This document shows positions 7,204 to 15,734 of a stretch of DNA of 24,649 nucleotides, one piece after another. The position numbers and the translations under genes were made by a program. Each line of letters opens with the position of its first letter. Position 1 is the first letter of the stretch. This stretch comes from an uncultured Brachyspira sp. (GTDB taxonomy: Bacteria; Cyanobacteriota; Vampirovibrionia; Gastranaerophilales; Gastranaerophilaceae). The notes beneath the pieces are model-generated. The model had not been told where the DNA came from and made no database searches. It saw nothing but the letters and a program-made list of their open reading frames with translations. Location of the stretch: contig ONYB01000002.1 in NCBI GenBank assembly GCA_900321895.1, positions 1 to 24,649 of the forward strand, in the 5' to 3' direction.

Positions 7204-8478
7204 ATGGATATAAAATCAGTTATTCTTGCTGCAGGAAAAGGTACAAGAATGAAGTCAAATTTGCCGAAAGTCTTGCACGAGATTTTGGGAAAAGCTCTTG
7301 TGGGTTATGTTCTCGACAGTGTAAAACATATTACGAATGAAAATTTCGTAATTGTCGGACATCACGCAGAAGAAGTTGAAAAATATGTAATTTCTCATTA
7401 TGAGAATGCAAAAACGGTTTTGCAATCCCCACAACTCGGTACAGGGCATGCTGTGTCTATGATTTGTCCTATGTTGGAAAATTATTCTGGACAGGTTTTA
7501 ATTTTATGTGGAGATACTCCTTTAATAACTGAAGATACCTTGAAAAAGTTTGTAGAATATCATAAGGAAAATAAATCTGATATTACGGTAATGAGTGCAA
7601 TTTTTGAAAATCCTACAAATTACGGCAGAATTGTTCGGGATAGTGACAATTCTTTGAAATGTATTGTTGAGGAAAAGGATGCAACTCTTGAACAAAAGGC
7701 TATAAAAGAAGTTAATGCCGGAATTTATTGTATTAATTGGGCAAAAGTTAAATCAGCCTTTTCGCAGTTGACGAGCAATAATGCTCAAGGCGAATATTAC
7801 CTTACTGATATTATCGAATGGGGCAAGAAAAACGGGTTAAGTGTAAATGCGTACATTATGGAAAATAATATTGAAACTTTTGGTATTAATTCAAGAGTTC
7901 AACTTGCGGAAGCTTTAAAGCTTTTGCAAAAACGGATTAATGAAAAGCACATGATTAACGGGGTGACTATTGTTGATCCTGAAACAACTTATATAAGTGC
8001 CGATACCGAAATTGGGCAAGATACTATAATTTATCCGTCGACATATATTGAAGGTGAAAACAAAATCGGTTCAAATTGTAAAATCGGGCCAATGGCACAT
8101 CTTAGAGGCGGTGTCGAAATCGGCGATTATTGCAAAATTGGGAATTTCGTAGAAGTAAAAAAAGCAAAAATTGCGTCGCACACTAATGCTGGACATCTTT
8201 CTTATATCGGGGACAGTGAAATCGGTTCTTATGTAAATATCGGAGCCGGAACGATTACTGCAAATTATAATCCGTTAACAAAAGTTAAGAGCAAAACTGT
8301 GTTAGAAGATAATGTTAAAATCGGTTCTAATACAGTTTTAGTTGCTCCTGTTAAGGTTGAAGAGGGTGCGAATGTCGGTGCATTGAGTGTAATTACAAAA
8401 AATATTCCGGCATGGGCATTAGCATTAACTCGTTCTCCGTTAAGAGTTCTTTCGGATTGGGTAAAAAAACAGTTGTAA
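7204..8478 (+). CDS. glmU: Bifunctional UDP-GlcNAc pyrophosphorylase / glucosamine-1-P N-acetyltransferase
   Basis: GlmU makes UDP-GlcNAc, the precursor of peptidoglycan and lipid A: it acetylates GlcN-1-P and then transfers UMP. The N-terminal uridyltransferase has the signature LAAGKGTRM...K at 8-22. The C-terminal left-handed beta-helix has IGPMAHLRGG, NFVEVKKA, HLSYIGDSEIG, VNIGAGTITANY and GSNTVLVAPV. H331, in GHLSYIGD, is the expected acetyltransferase base; the residue before it is Gly where most GlmU have Asn. At 424 aa it is somewhat shorter than E. coli GlmU (456 aa), mostly at the C-terminal tail. The Shine-Dalgarno GGGAG at 7188-7192 is far (11 nt) from the ATG. It heads a three-gene run with the MFS exporter and the flippase. 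Confidence 0.96.
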   Translation: MDIKSVILAAGKGTRMKSNLPKVLHEILGKALVGYVLDSVKHITNENFVIVGHHAEEVEKYVISHYENAKTVLQSPQLGTGHAVSMICPMLENYSGQVLILCGDTPLITEDTLKKFVEYHKENKSDITVMSAIFENPTNYGRIVRDSDNSLKCIVEEKDATLEQKAIKEVNAGIYCINWAKVKSAFSQLTSNNAQGEYYLTDIIEWGKKNGLSVNAYIMENNIETFGINSRVQLAEALKLLQKRINEKHMINGVTIVDPETTYISADTEIGQDTIIYPSTYIEGENKIGSNCKIGPMAHLRGGVEIGDYCKIGNFVEVKKAKIASHTNAGHLSYIGDSEIGSYVNIGAGTITANYNPLTKVKSKTVLEDNVKIGSNTVLVAPVKVEEGANVGALSVITKNIPAWALALTRSPLRVLSDWVKKQL

Positions 8479-8521
8479 AATTAGAGTATGCGATATTTTC
8501 GCTAAAAGTTACAGGGATTAG

Positions 8522-9907
8522 ATGAGCAGAAGAATTAAATGGGCAATGTTTGTAGTTACAGCAATCGGCAATTTTATTGCAATGCTGGATTCAACTACCG
8601 TAAACCTCGCACTTTACCCTATGTCTGTGGATTTGCACGTTACAATGGGACAAATTCAGTGGGTAATGATTGCGTACATGCTTGTTTTGACTGTATTATT
8701 GCCTTTCTTTGGAAAACTTGGGGATATTTTCCCTAAAAATAAACTTTATGCTACGGGTTTTTCAGTGTTCTCTTTCGGTGCTTTTTTAAGTATGGTTGCC
8801 CCGAATTTTATTTCATTAATAGCTTTTAGATGTTTAGAAGCAATGGGGGCTTCTATAATGTTGTCTAATGCTCAAGCGATTATCGCGAGAATTTTTAGTC
8901 GGGAGCGAAGAGGAAAGGCTCTTGGGTTAAATGGTTGCATTGTTGCTATTGGCGGAATGTGTGGCCCTGCTGTCGGTGGCTTTATTATAAACTATTTCGG
9001 ATGGCATTTTGTTTTTTCTCCATGCGTTCCTGTCGGGATTTTTGGTGCGTATTTTAGTTGGAAGCTTTTGCCGAATTATGTAAAAAAGAAAAAATTTAAG
9101 TTTGATTATCTCGGTTTTGCGTATTTTACCATCAGTTTGTTTGCCTTGTTATTGGCTATTTCTGAAGGCTATCAGTGGGGATGGACTTCTTTAAAAATTA
9201 TTGTTTTAGGGGTGACTACATTGATTTTTGGCGGGTTATTCTATTTTCGTGATCATAAAATTAATTATCCGTTGATAAATTTTGGAATGTTTAAAATAAA
9301 ACCGTTTACTTTCGGAAATTTAGCGGTAATGACTTCATATATGGCAATGTATACGAATAGTATTTTGTTACCGTTTTATTTGCAGGAAATTTTAAAGTTG
9401 AATGCATTGGTATCAGGACTTTTGATTTTGCCTTATTCGGTCACTCTTGCTATCACGGCTCCGATAAGCGGAAGGTTATCGGGCAAATACGGAAGTCGAT
9501 ATTTAACAATGGCAGGGCCTATTGTTTATATTCTTGCGTTATTGATTTTTACGACTTTTGATAAATCTACTCAAATGTGGGAAATTGTCTTTGCGTCCGG
9601 AGTAATGGGTATTGGAAACGGGCTGTTCCAGTCGCCTTCTAACAATGCGATAATGACAAGTGTTAAAAAAGAAGAGTTGGGTATTGCTTCGGGAATTTTG
9701 GCTTTGTCGAGAAATATGGGAAATATTTTGGGGGTTGCCGTAACGATTACGTTGTTTGAAACCTTTAGAGAATTTTTCCTACATCATGGTGAAATCTATG
9801 ATATTGCATTTCTGAATTCATATCATACTACGATGTTTTTCGGTATAATTTTTGGTGCGGCATGTTTGTTATTTGCGTTTGTGGCATATAATCCAAGAAA
9901 ACTTTAA
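8522..9907 (+). CDS. MFS multidrug exporter, DHA2 (EmrB/QacA-like)
   Basis: A 461-aa polytopic membrane protein of the 14-helix drug:H+ antiporter family. LDSTTVNLALYPMS near residue 22 matches the DHA2 motif D1. GKLGDIFPKNKLY matches motif A in loop 2-3, and GPAVGGFIINYFGWHFVF fits motif C and the following helix. QSPSNNAIMTSV and GIASGILALSRNMGNILG are typical of the second half. The start at 8522 has AGGG 6 nt upstream. It lies 43 bp after glmU and 17 bp before the flippase gene. No partner membrane-fusion protein (EmrA type) is adjacent. The substrate cannot be read from sequence. Confidence 0.93.
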   Translation: MSRRIKWAMFVVTAIGNFIAMLDSTTVNLALYPMSVDLHVTMGQIQWVMIAYMLVLTVLLPFFGKLGDIFPKNKLYATGFSVFSFGAFLSMVAPNFISLIAFRCLEAMGASIMLSNAQAIIARIFSRERRGKALGLNGCIVAIGGMCGPAVGGFIINYFGWHFVFSPCVPVGIFGAYFSWKLLPNYVKKKKFKFDYLGFAYFTISLFALLLAISEGYQWGWTSLKIIVLGVTTLIFGGLFYFRDHKINYPLINFGMFKIKPFTFGNLAVMTSYMAMYTNSILLPFYLQEILKLNALVSGLLILPYSVTLAITAPISGRLSGKYGSRYLTMAGPIVYILALLIFTTFDKSTQMWEIVFASGVMGIGNGLFQSPSNNAIMTSVKKEELGIASGILALSRNMGNILGVAVTITLFETFREFFLHHGEIYDIAFLNSYHTTMFFGIIFGAACLLFAFVAYNPRKL

Positions 9908-9924
9908 TATTGAGAGGAAAATAA

Positions 9925-10920
9925 ATGAAAATAAGTAAAAGAAAAATCTTTGCATTGTTAATAACTTTAGGACTTTTGGTCGTTGTTTTTTATAAAATTG
10001 ACTGGGGCGAATTACTAAATACGTTCAAAGATTTTAATTTTAAAAATATCTGGTTAATTGTGCCGCTATATGTATTGACGCTTTATTTGAGAGGGGTTCG
10101 GTGGAAAGCTCTTTTGCTGAATAATGCAAAATATTCTTCACTTCACCTTGGGGAAGTTTTTACAGTTGGAAGTATGTTGAATATATTTTTGCCTGCAAGG
10201 GCGGGAGATGTTTATCGTGCGTATTATTTAGGTTCAGTTAAAGGTGAAAAGAAGATGAAGGTGTTCGGATCTATTATATTAGAGCGAACTTTGGACGGAA
10301 TAAGTGTGTTTTTAATGCTTTTTCTTGCCGTGCTTTTGTATTGCAGACAGGACTGGATTTTGCATATAGCATACGGAATAGGGGCATTATTCGTCGGTAG
10401 TTTGGTCGCATTTTATGTGATTTTTAAGTTCAATAAAATTGATGCAATTTGTGCAGGCATGAAGAATTTTGTATTACGTTTCAATGAAAAAGTATCTGCA
10501 CCTTTAGTAAAATTTATAGATAATCTTTGTGGGCATACGAAATCTTTTATGGAAGGTTTTGAAGTTTTGGATTGTATGCCGTGCTGGTTGCTGGCATGTT
10601 TCTCGAGCCTTGTTGTATGGGGAATAGAAGCTTATGTTGCCTATTTAATAGTGGACAGTTTTTCTTTAGGTCTGGGATTTTCGGCAGGGTTGTTCGTATT
10701 GAGTTTAATTTCGTTCTCAACAATGATTCCGTCAACATCTGTATTTTTAGGCCCTTATCAGGTGGCATATATTATGGCACTCGGAATTTTTTCTGTACCG
10801 AAATCGACGGCACTTGCAATATCAACAATACATCAGGCATTGTTGATGATTATGCTAACCGTAATCGGGGCTTATTACCTTGTAAAATTTAATATTTCAA
10901 TCAAGGATATAAACAAATAG
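9925..10920 (+). CDS. YbhN/UPF0104-like flippase-type integral membrane protein
   Basis: The 331-aa protein belongs to the lysylphosphatidylglycerol synthase transmembrane-region family (TIGR00374-like), whose members flip or transfer lipid-linked groups. Visible family marks are LRGVRWKALL (around residue 57), LPARAGDVYRAYYLG (about 91-105) with the conserved R-x-G-D, and the E-R-T-x-D-G motif (about 120). Seven to eight hydrophobic helices follow. There is no C-terminal aminoacyl-phosphatidylglycerol synthase domain, so it is not a complete MprF. A strong GAGAGGA lies 7-8 nt before the ATG. It ends the glmU-MFS-flippase run. A role in envelope lipid or polyprenyl handling is inferred from family and context. 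Confidence 0.88.
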   Translation: MKISKRKIFALLITLGLLVVVFYKIDWGELLNTFKDFNFKNIWLIVPLYVLTLYLRGVRWKALLLNNAKYSSLHLGEVFTVGSMLNIFLPARAGDVYRAYYLGSVKGEKKMKVFGSIILERTLDGISVFLMLFLAVLLYCRQDWILHIAYGIGALFVGSLVAFYVIFKFNKIDAICAGMKNFVLRFNEKVSAPLVKFIDNLCGHTKSFMEGFEVLDCMPCWLLACFSSLVVWGIEAYVAYLIVDSFSLGLGFSAGLFVLSLISFSTMIPSTSVFLGPYQVAYIMALGIFSVPKSTALAISTIHQALLMIMLTVIGAYYLVKFNISIKDINK

Positions 10921-10949
10921 CTGATTAATTATGTTTATGATTATGTTAA

Positions 10950-11936
10950 CTATTTTAAATTATTAATAATCGAAATCTTTTCTAAATAATCCGTAGGTGT
11001 CGAAAGATCCCAGCGAATATTCTTTTTTATAATTTTCGCAGGTTGTCCTGCAATAATTATGTGTGATTCTGTAAACTTTTTATTTATTAAAGAATTCATT
11101 CCGACGATTGTATTATCTTGAATTTGTGCATTATGTAAAAATTTACATCCAAAACCAATCCAGCAGTGGTTTCCTATAATGATTTCGTGTGGAGTTTTAT
11201 TCAAAATGTTGTTTTGCATATCTAAAATAGAGTGTTGGTCGTCAGGGTATAATACTGTTTGCCATGAAAAAGCACAATTATTCCCGATTTTAATTTTTGA
11301 ATGTTTATCAACATCTATAAAAATGTCAACAATATGATTATTTTCACCTATTTCAACTATGGCATTCTTTTGAAGTACACATCGTGGACAATTATAAATG
11401 TTCGTTTTTTCTTTTATTAAAAGCTTCGTGTCAGAAAATAAAGATGCAGGAAGTTCTTCTATAAAGTTATTCCCCTCAATTTTTAATTCCTGATTTTCCC
11501 CATTTATAATGCTTATATTTAAGTTATTAATTATTACATTTTTCCCAATGAAAATTTTACTATTGTGAACATTGTATTCTGCTGTTCCAATATTAATAAA
11601 GCCATTAATTTTAATGTCATCAGATAATATAATAGTATTGTTATTCCCGTAAATATTTAAATTAAGTTTTGATGGGGCAATATTTGAAAGTTGAATAAGA
11701 TTATTGTTTCCAAAAATCTTCGCATTCAAATCCCCCCCCCCCCTTCTAAGAAATGCTTTACTGGCGGGCTTTATGGGGATCGATATGCGATTGTTTTGAC
11801 CGTAATCTGCCAAATTTAAATTCGTACAAAATCTTTTTAGAAAGCAGTATTCCTTTGTTTTTAGGTTAAATTTTATTCCTAAAAACGAAAAAGTTTCATG
11901 TTTGAAATTTTTCCTTATTTTCCTAAACAAACCCAT
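10950..11936 (-). CDS. Left-handed beta-helix O-acetyltransferase with a poly-G tract (candidate phase-variable)
   Basis: A 328-aa acyltransferase likely to acetylate a surface sugar. The N terminus (MGLFRKIRKN..FSFLGIKFNLK) resembles the linker found on capsule and LPS enzymes. From residue ~70 there are degenerate hexapeptide repeats with GNNN turns. The C-terminal part is typical of the WcaF/NodL-like class: IGNNCAFSWQT, DDQHSILD with the likely catalytic H235, IIIGNHCWIGFGC, then GQPAKIIKKNIRWD. A run of 12 G on the coding strand encodes the end of R65, G66-G68 and the first base of D69. At this length the gene is open. One base fewer gives an immediate TGA; one more gives a stop ten codons later. 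AAGGA sits 5 nt before the ATG, and the ATG is 7 nt after the stop of the DUF2229 gene. By eye it is more AT-rich than its neighbours, suggesting transfer. Confidence 0.9.
   Translation of the reverse strand: MGLFRKIRKNFKHETFSFLGIKFNLKTKEYCFLKRFCTNLNLADYGQNNRISIPIKPASKAFLRRGGGDLNAKIFGNNNLIQLSNIAPSKLNLNIYGNNNTIILSDDIKINGFINIGTAEYNVHNSKIFIGKNVIINNLNISIINGENQELKIEGNNFIEELPASLFSDTKLLIKEKTNIYNCPRCVLQKNAIVEIGENNHIVDIFIDVDKHSKIKIGNNCAFSWQTVLYPDDQHSILDMQNNILNKTPHEIIIGNHCWIGFGCKFLHNAQIQDNTIVGMNSLINKKFTESHIIIAGQPAKIIKKNIRWDLSTPTDYLEKISIINNLK
11732..11743. repeat. Homopolymeric tract C12 (G12 on the coding strand)
   Basis: Twelve consecutive C on the plus strand inside the acetyltransferase gene. This is the only G/C homopolymer of comparable length I see in this AT-rich window. 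Tracts of this length mutate by slipped-strand mispairing. Confidence 0.97.
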
Positions 11937-11943
11937 TAATTCC

Positions 11944-13011
11944 TTATTTAGTTTCGATAAAGTTTGTGTTCGGAATATATTCGTTGTGGCTTTTGATGTC
12001 TATTTTGTTGATGATAGTAGCTCGTTTTTTGCGGAAAAGCATATCAACAAAGGCTTCCAGTCTTGTTATAAAGCCGGCTTCTCCGGTTTGCTCATCTATT
12101 GTCAAGTGAAGTATCGGTTTGTTGAATTGTTTTGCTTTTCTGATAATTCTTTCTATCATTAATGAATCAGGGCCGCAACCGAATGCGTTTAGTGCAATTA
12201 AACCGTCAATCTTATTATCTTTCATGTAATGACCTGCTGTGCCTGTCATTTCAAACTCGTTTGCCCAGTAAAGTTTTTCGCCAAGGGCATTGATACCTTC
12301 TAAGGTTTGTTCTTTTGAAAGTTGGAGCGATGTGTATACTTTTACGTCCATCTTTTCAAGTTTTTCGATAATTTTCATTGAGGCACGGTCATCATAAATG
12401 TTGTACCCGTGGGCTACAAGGGCAATAGATATCGGGTATTCTTTTGTTGAACTTTCGATGAATACTTTACCTTGCAATGCGTAGTTCATAGCTTTTTTGT
12501 AACTCATGCCGGATTTTGACATGATGTGGAAGTTGTTATATGTTCTCCAACCCGCTTTGGAAGCTTCTTTTATTGCTTTTTCATCTGTTATTCCGAACGG
12601 GGCAACACATTCTTTCAAAAATTCATATAGTCCTTGATTTTTTTCTGATTTATCCAGTGTCGCTTCGATTATATTAAAATCTTTTTTTACTACGTTTCTG
12701 ATTAAATCAGGTAGGCCGCGAATTTTTGAGCAGTTATAAATTTTGTAATCTACGGATTGAATTGACGGAATTAGGATGTTTTTAACTCCTTTGTCTATCA
12801 AATTCAAAACGTGTCCGACATAAATTTTTATCGGCAAGCAGGTTTCAGTTACAACAAGTGCAGAACCTCTTGAAAGAGTTTGTTTTGTTGTAACATCAGA
12901 AAGAATAATTTTTATTCCGAGTGCAGAAAAAAATCCGTGATAGAACGGATAATTGTGATAAAAGGACATAGCTCGAGGTATTCCTATTACTTTTTCGTTA
13001 TTTTCTGCCAT
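11944..13011 (-). CDS. DUF2229 / HgdB-like protein (COG3580, 2-hydroxyacyl-CoA dehydratase activase-related)
   Basis: A 355-aa cytoplasmic protein matching COG3580. It opens with VIGIPRAMSFYHNYPFYHGFFSALGIK in family style, then SRGSALVVTETCLPIKIYVGHV. Three cysteines sit in family positions: C58 (TETCLP), C94 (IYNCSKIRG) and C279 (AFGCGPDSL). These are probable [4Fe-4S] ligands, as in HgdB/BcrC-type dehydratase subunits. It ends with LTIDEQTGEAGFITRLEAFVDML. Family members are often fused to or beside an ATP-dependent activase of the BcrAD/BadFG type; none is adjacent here. The substrate is unknown, and similarity to dehydratases does not prove that activity. GGGAGA stands 8-9 nt before the ATG. 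It is divergent from mnmA and co-oriented with the acetyltransferase 7 nt downstream. Confidence 0.88.
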   Translation of the reverse strand: MAENNEKVIGIPRAMSFYHNYPFYHGFFSALGIKIILSDVTTKQTLSRGSALVVTETCLPIKIYVGHVLNLIDKGVKNILIPSIQSVDYKIYNCSKIRGLPDLIRNVVKKDFNIIEATLDKSEKNQGLYEFLKECVAPFGITDEKAIKEASKAGWRTYNNFHIMSKSGMSYKKAMNYALQGKVFIESSTKEYPISIALVAHGYNIYDDRASMKIIEKLEKMDVKVYTSLQLSKEQTLEGINALGEKLYWANEFEMTGTAGHYMKDNKIDGLIALNAFGCGPDSLMIERIIRKAKQFNKPILHLTIDEQTGEAGFITRLEAFVDMLFRKKRATIINKIDIKSHNEYIPNTNFIETK

Positions 13012-13127
13012 AATTTTAAATCTCCCGAAGTTCGCTATTTATTTTTTACTACTATGATAATACTTCAAAAGAAGAAAAATTAAAATAGTTTGCAATAAAA
13101 CTTAACCTTCCGATTTTGTATAAATTG

Positions 13128-13136
13128 TGTTATTCT
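13128..13136 (+). promoter_or_regulatory. Extended -10 of mnmA (leaderless layout)
   Basis: TGT followed by TATTCT (13131-13136) lies 6 nt before the mnmA ATG at 13143. There is no recognisable -35 and no normally spaced Shine-Dalgarno, so the transcript probably starts at the ATG. Confidence 0.45.
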
Positions 13137-13142
13137 GAAGGT

Positions 13143-14192
13143 ATGGAAATTTCAAGGAAAAAGGCTGTAGTTGCATTGAGTGGCGGAGTTGACAGTTCGG
13201 TCACGGCATTGTTGTTGCAAAAACAAGGTTATGAAGTTGAAGGTATTACAGGAAAGATGACTGATACCTCTGCAAGTGATATTGTGTGTAAAAACGCTAA
13301 ACGTGTGGCGGATAAGTTAGGAATTAAGCACCACGTGCTTGATGTTAGTGAAGGGTTTAAGAAAAAGGTTATTGATTATTTTGAAAATTCTTATGCCATT
13401 GGTGAAACCCCAAATCCGTGTATTGTTTGTAATGAATGTTTTAAATGGGGTGAAATCTTCGATTTTGCCATAAATAATTTAGGTGCTGATGTTTTTGCAA
13501 CAGGACATTATGCAGAAATAAGAAAGGTTGATGACCTCTATAAGCTTTATCCGGCAAAGGATGAACATAAAGATCAGTTGTATTTTTTGTATAGGTTAGG
13601 ACAAAGAGAACTTTCAAAAACTCTCTTTCCTCTGCATTCTTATACAAAAAGCGAGGTTAGACAAATGGCATTTGATTATGACCTTCCGCCAAAATCATCC
13701 AAGGAAAGTCAGGATATTTGCTTTATTCAAAAACCGATGACGACAAAGAAGTTTTTGACAGATAAGTTTGGGGTAAGAAAAGGGGTTTTTGTTGATGTAA
13801 AAACCGGTGAAAAACTCGGCGAGCACGAGGGCAGTTATCTTTATACGATAGGTCAGCGAAAAGGTATTGGGATTGCTGCTCCATATCCGTTGTACGTTAT
13901 TGATATTGATGCAAAAAATAATGTTGTTTATCTCGGCAGGAATGAAGATAATTTTTATACGGAGGCAAATATTTGCGATTTAAGATTATCCTATCCGATA
14001 AAAGAAAAAGAGTTTGATGCAAAGGTAAAAATACGATACAACATGCCGGCACAAAAAGCTCACGTTGAAATTTCTGGCAGTGAGGCAAAGATTAAATTTT
14101 TAGAACCGATAAATTCGGTTACAAAAGGTCAAGCCGGTGTGTTTTATGATATGATTGACGGACACTTAATCGGCGGCGGAAAGGTGTGCTAG
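13143..14192 (+). CDS. mnmA: tRNA-specific 2-thiouridylase MnmA
   Basis: MnmA puts the 2-thio group on U34 of tRNA-Lys, -Glu and -Gln, using ATP and relayed sulfur. From the ATG at 13143 the protein is 349 aa. SGGVDSS at 13-19 is the ATP-pyrophosphatase P-loop. The two catalytic cysteines are visible: C96 in NPCIVCN and C193 in SQDICF. FATGHYAEI and KDEHKDQLYFLYRL are typical of the substrate-binding region, and IGQRKGIGI starts the C-terminal beta-barrel. A longer frame begins with TTG at 13116, but that stretch contains the promoter, and MEISRKKAVVALSGGVDSS is a normal N terminus. It is followed after 67 bp by hydG. Confidence 0.97.
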   Translation: MEISRKKAVVALSGGVDSSVTALLLQKQGYEVEGITGKMTDTSASDIVCKNAKRVADKLGIKHHVLDVSEGFKKKVIDYFENSYAIGETPNPCIVCNECFKWGEIFDFAINNLGADVFATGHYAEIRKVDDLYKLYPAKDEHKDQLYFLYRLGQRELSKTLFPLHSYTKSEVRQMAFDYDLPPKSSKESQDICFIQKPMTTKKFLTDKFGVRKGVFVDVKTGEKLGEHEGSYLYTIGQRKGIGIAAPYPLYVIDIDAKNNVVYLGRNEDNFYTEANICDLRLSYPIKEKEFDAKVKIRYNMPAQKAHVEISGSEAKIKFLEPINSVTKGQAGVFYDMIDGHLIGGGKVC

Positions 14193-14259
14193 GTTTTCGG
14201 GTTTTCTTTACTTTTTCCTATGTGTGTCTTAACATGTAGATATATTAGGGAGAAATTTT

Positions 14260-15678
14260 ATGTATAATCCAAAATCACACGATGCCGACGAATTTATTTC
14301 AAATGAAGAAGTTTTGGCTTCTCTTGCTTATGCGGAAGATAACAAAAATAATATTGAACTTATAGAAAAAATTCTTGAAAAAGCAAGATTGAAAAAGGGA
14401 CTTTCGCACAGAGAAGCGATTGTGCTTTTGAACTGTGAAAATCAAGAGAAAAACGAAGAAATTTTTAAGCTTGCGAATGAGATTAAGCAAGATTTTTACG
14501 GAAACAGAATTGTCTTATTCGCACCGTTGTATTTGTCAAACTACTGTGTGAACGGATGTGTTTATTGCCCGTACCATGCAAAAAACAAACATATAGCGAG
14601 AAAAAAACTTACGCAAGAAGAAATCAAGCGTGAAGTTATCGCCTTGCAGGATATGGGTCATAAAAGACTTGCGATAGAGTCTGGAGAAGATCCGATTAAT
14701 AATCCTATTGAGTATATTTTGGAGTCTATTAAAACGATATATTCAGTCAAACATAAAAATGGTGCAATTCGCCGTGTAAATGTGAATATTGCGGCAACTA
14801 CCGTTGAAAACTACAGAAAGCTCCACGAAGCAGGTATCGGAACATACATTCTTTTCCAAGAAACCTATAACAAAAAGAGTTATGAAGAACTTCATCCGAC
14901 AGGCCCGAAACATAATTATAAATACCATACAGAGGCTATGGACAGAGCTATGCAAGGTGGTATAGATGATGTCGGTTTGGGGGTATTGTTCGGGTTGGAG
15001 TCTTATAAATATGAGTTTACCGCTCTATTAATGCATGCGGAACATTTGGAGGCTGCTTTTGGTGTTGGCCCGCACACAATAAGTGTACCTCGTATAAGAA
15101 AGGCTGATGATATTGATCCGGAAGCTTTTGATAATGGAATTGATGATGATATTTTTGCAAAAATAGTTGCATGTATTCGTATTGCCGTACCTTATACTGG
15201 CATGATTGTATCAACGAGAGAAAGCGAAAAATGTCGTGAAAGATTGTTGCATTTGGGTGTTTCTCAAGTTAGCGGCGGATCAAAAACAAGTGTCGGTGGG
15301 TATTTTAATCCTATGCCGGAAAATGAAAATTCGGCACAGTTTGATGTTGAGGACAGACGACCGCTTGATGAAGTTATTCGTTGGCTTATGAAACTTGGAT
15401 ATTTGCCGAGCTTTTGCACTGCATGTTACGGTAGCGGCAGAACAGGTGAAAGATTTATGGAAATTTGTAAAGGTCAGCAAATTCATAATTTCTGCCACCC
15501 GAATGCGATTATGACTTTGGATGAATATTTGCAGGATTATGCTTCCGATGAAACTAAAAAAGTCGGGGAAAATCTTATTTCAAAAGAAGTTGAAGCTTTG
15601 GAAAATCCTGAAATTAAAGCTGTGGTTAAGAAAAATCTCGATAAAATATCAAAAGGTGAAAGAAATTTCAAATTCTAA
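14260..15678 (+). CDS. hydG: [FeFe]-hydrogenase maturase HydG (radical SAM tyrosine lyase)
   Basis: HydG cleaves tyrosine to p-cresol, CO and cyanide and builds the Fe(CO)2(CN) synthon for the H-cluster of [FeFe]-hydrogenase. The 472-aa length is typical. The radical SAM CX3CX2C motif is C96-C100-C103 (NYCVNGCVYC), and the HydG-specific C-terminal CX2CX22C motif is C386-C389-C412. This second cluster separates HydG from ThiH. GGGAGA precedes the ATG by about 8 nt. HydE, HydF and the hydrogenase itself are not in this window. Its presence implies that the organism makes an [FeFe]-hydrogenase and lives anaerobically. The 3' spacer before the convergent formyltransferase gene is unusually GC-rich. 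Confidence 0.96.
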   Translation: MYNPKSHDADEFISNEEVLASLAYAEDNKNNIELIEKILEKARLKKGLSHREAIVLLNCENQEKNEEIFKLANEIKQDFYGNRIVLFAPLYLSNYCVNGCVYCPYHAKNKHIARKKLTQEEIKREVIALQDMGHKRLAIESGEDPINNPIEYILESIKTIYSVKHKNGAIRRVNVNIAATTVENYRKLHEAGIGTYILFQETYNKKSYEELHPTGPKHNYKYHTEAMDRAMQGGIDDVGLGVLFGLESYKYEFTALLMHAEHLEAAFGVGPHTISVPRIRKADDIDPEAFDNGIDDDIFAKIVACIRIAVPYTGMIVSTRESEKCRERLLHLGVSQVSGGSKTSVGGYFNPMPENENSAQFDVEDRRPLDEVIRWLMKLGYLPSFCTACYGSGRTGERFMEICKGQQIHNFCHPNAIMTLDEYLQDYASDETKKVGENLISKEVEALENPEIKAVVKKNLDKISKGERNFKF

Positions 15679-15680
15679 TC

Positions 15681-15734
15681 TCGTGGTGAACTGCTGTATG
15701 ACACGGTCACCCCGCTAGACAAACATTGTTTAGC
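15681..15734. other. GC-rich spacer with hairpin between hydG and the formyltransferase gene
   Basis: 23 of the 40 bases at 15681-15720 are G or C, far above the surrounding sequence. GCTAGACAA (15714-15722) pairs with TTGTTTAGC (15726-15734), one wobble, loop ACA, overlapping the stop codon of the minus-strand gene. GGTGA and TCACC form a wider short pair. There is no T-tract, so a standard terminator is not supported. Confidence 0.45.
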
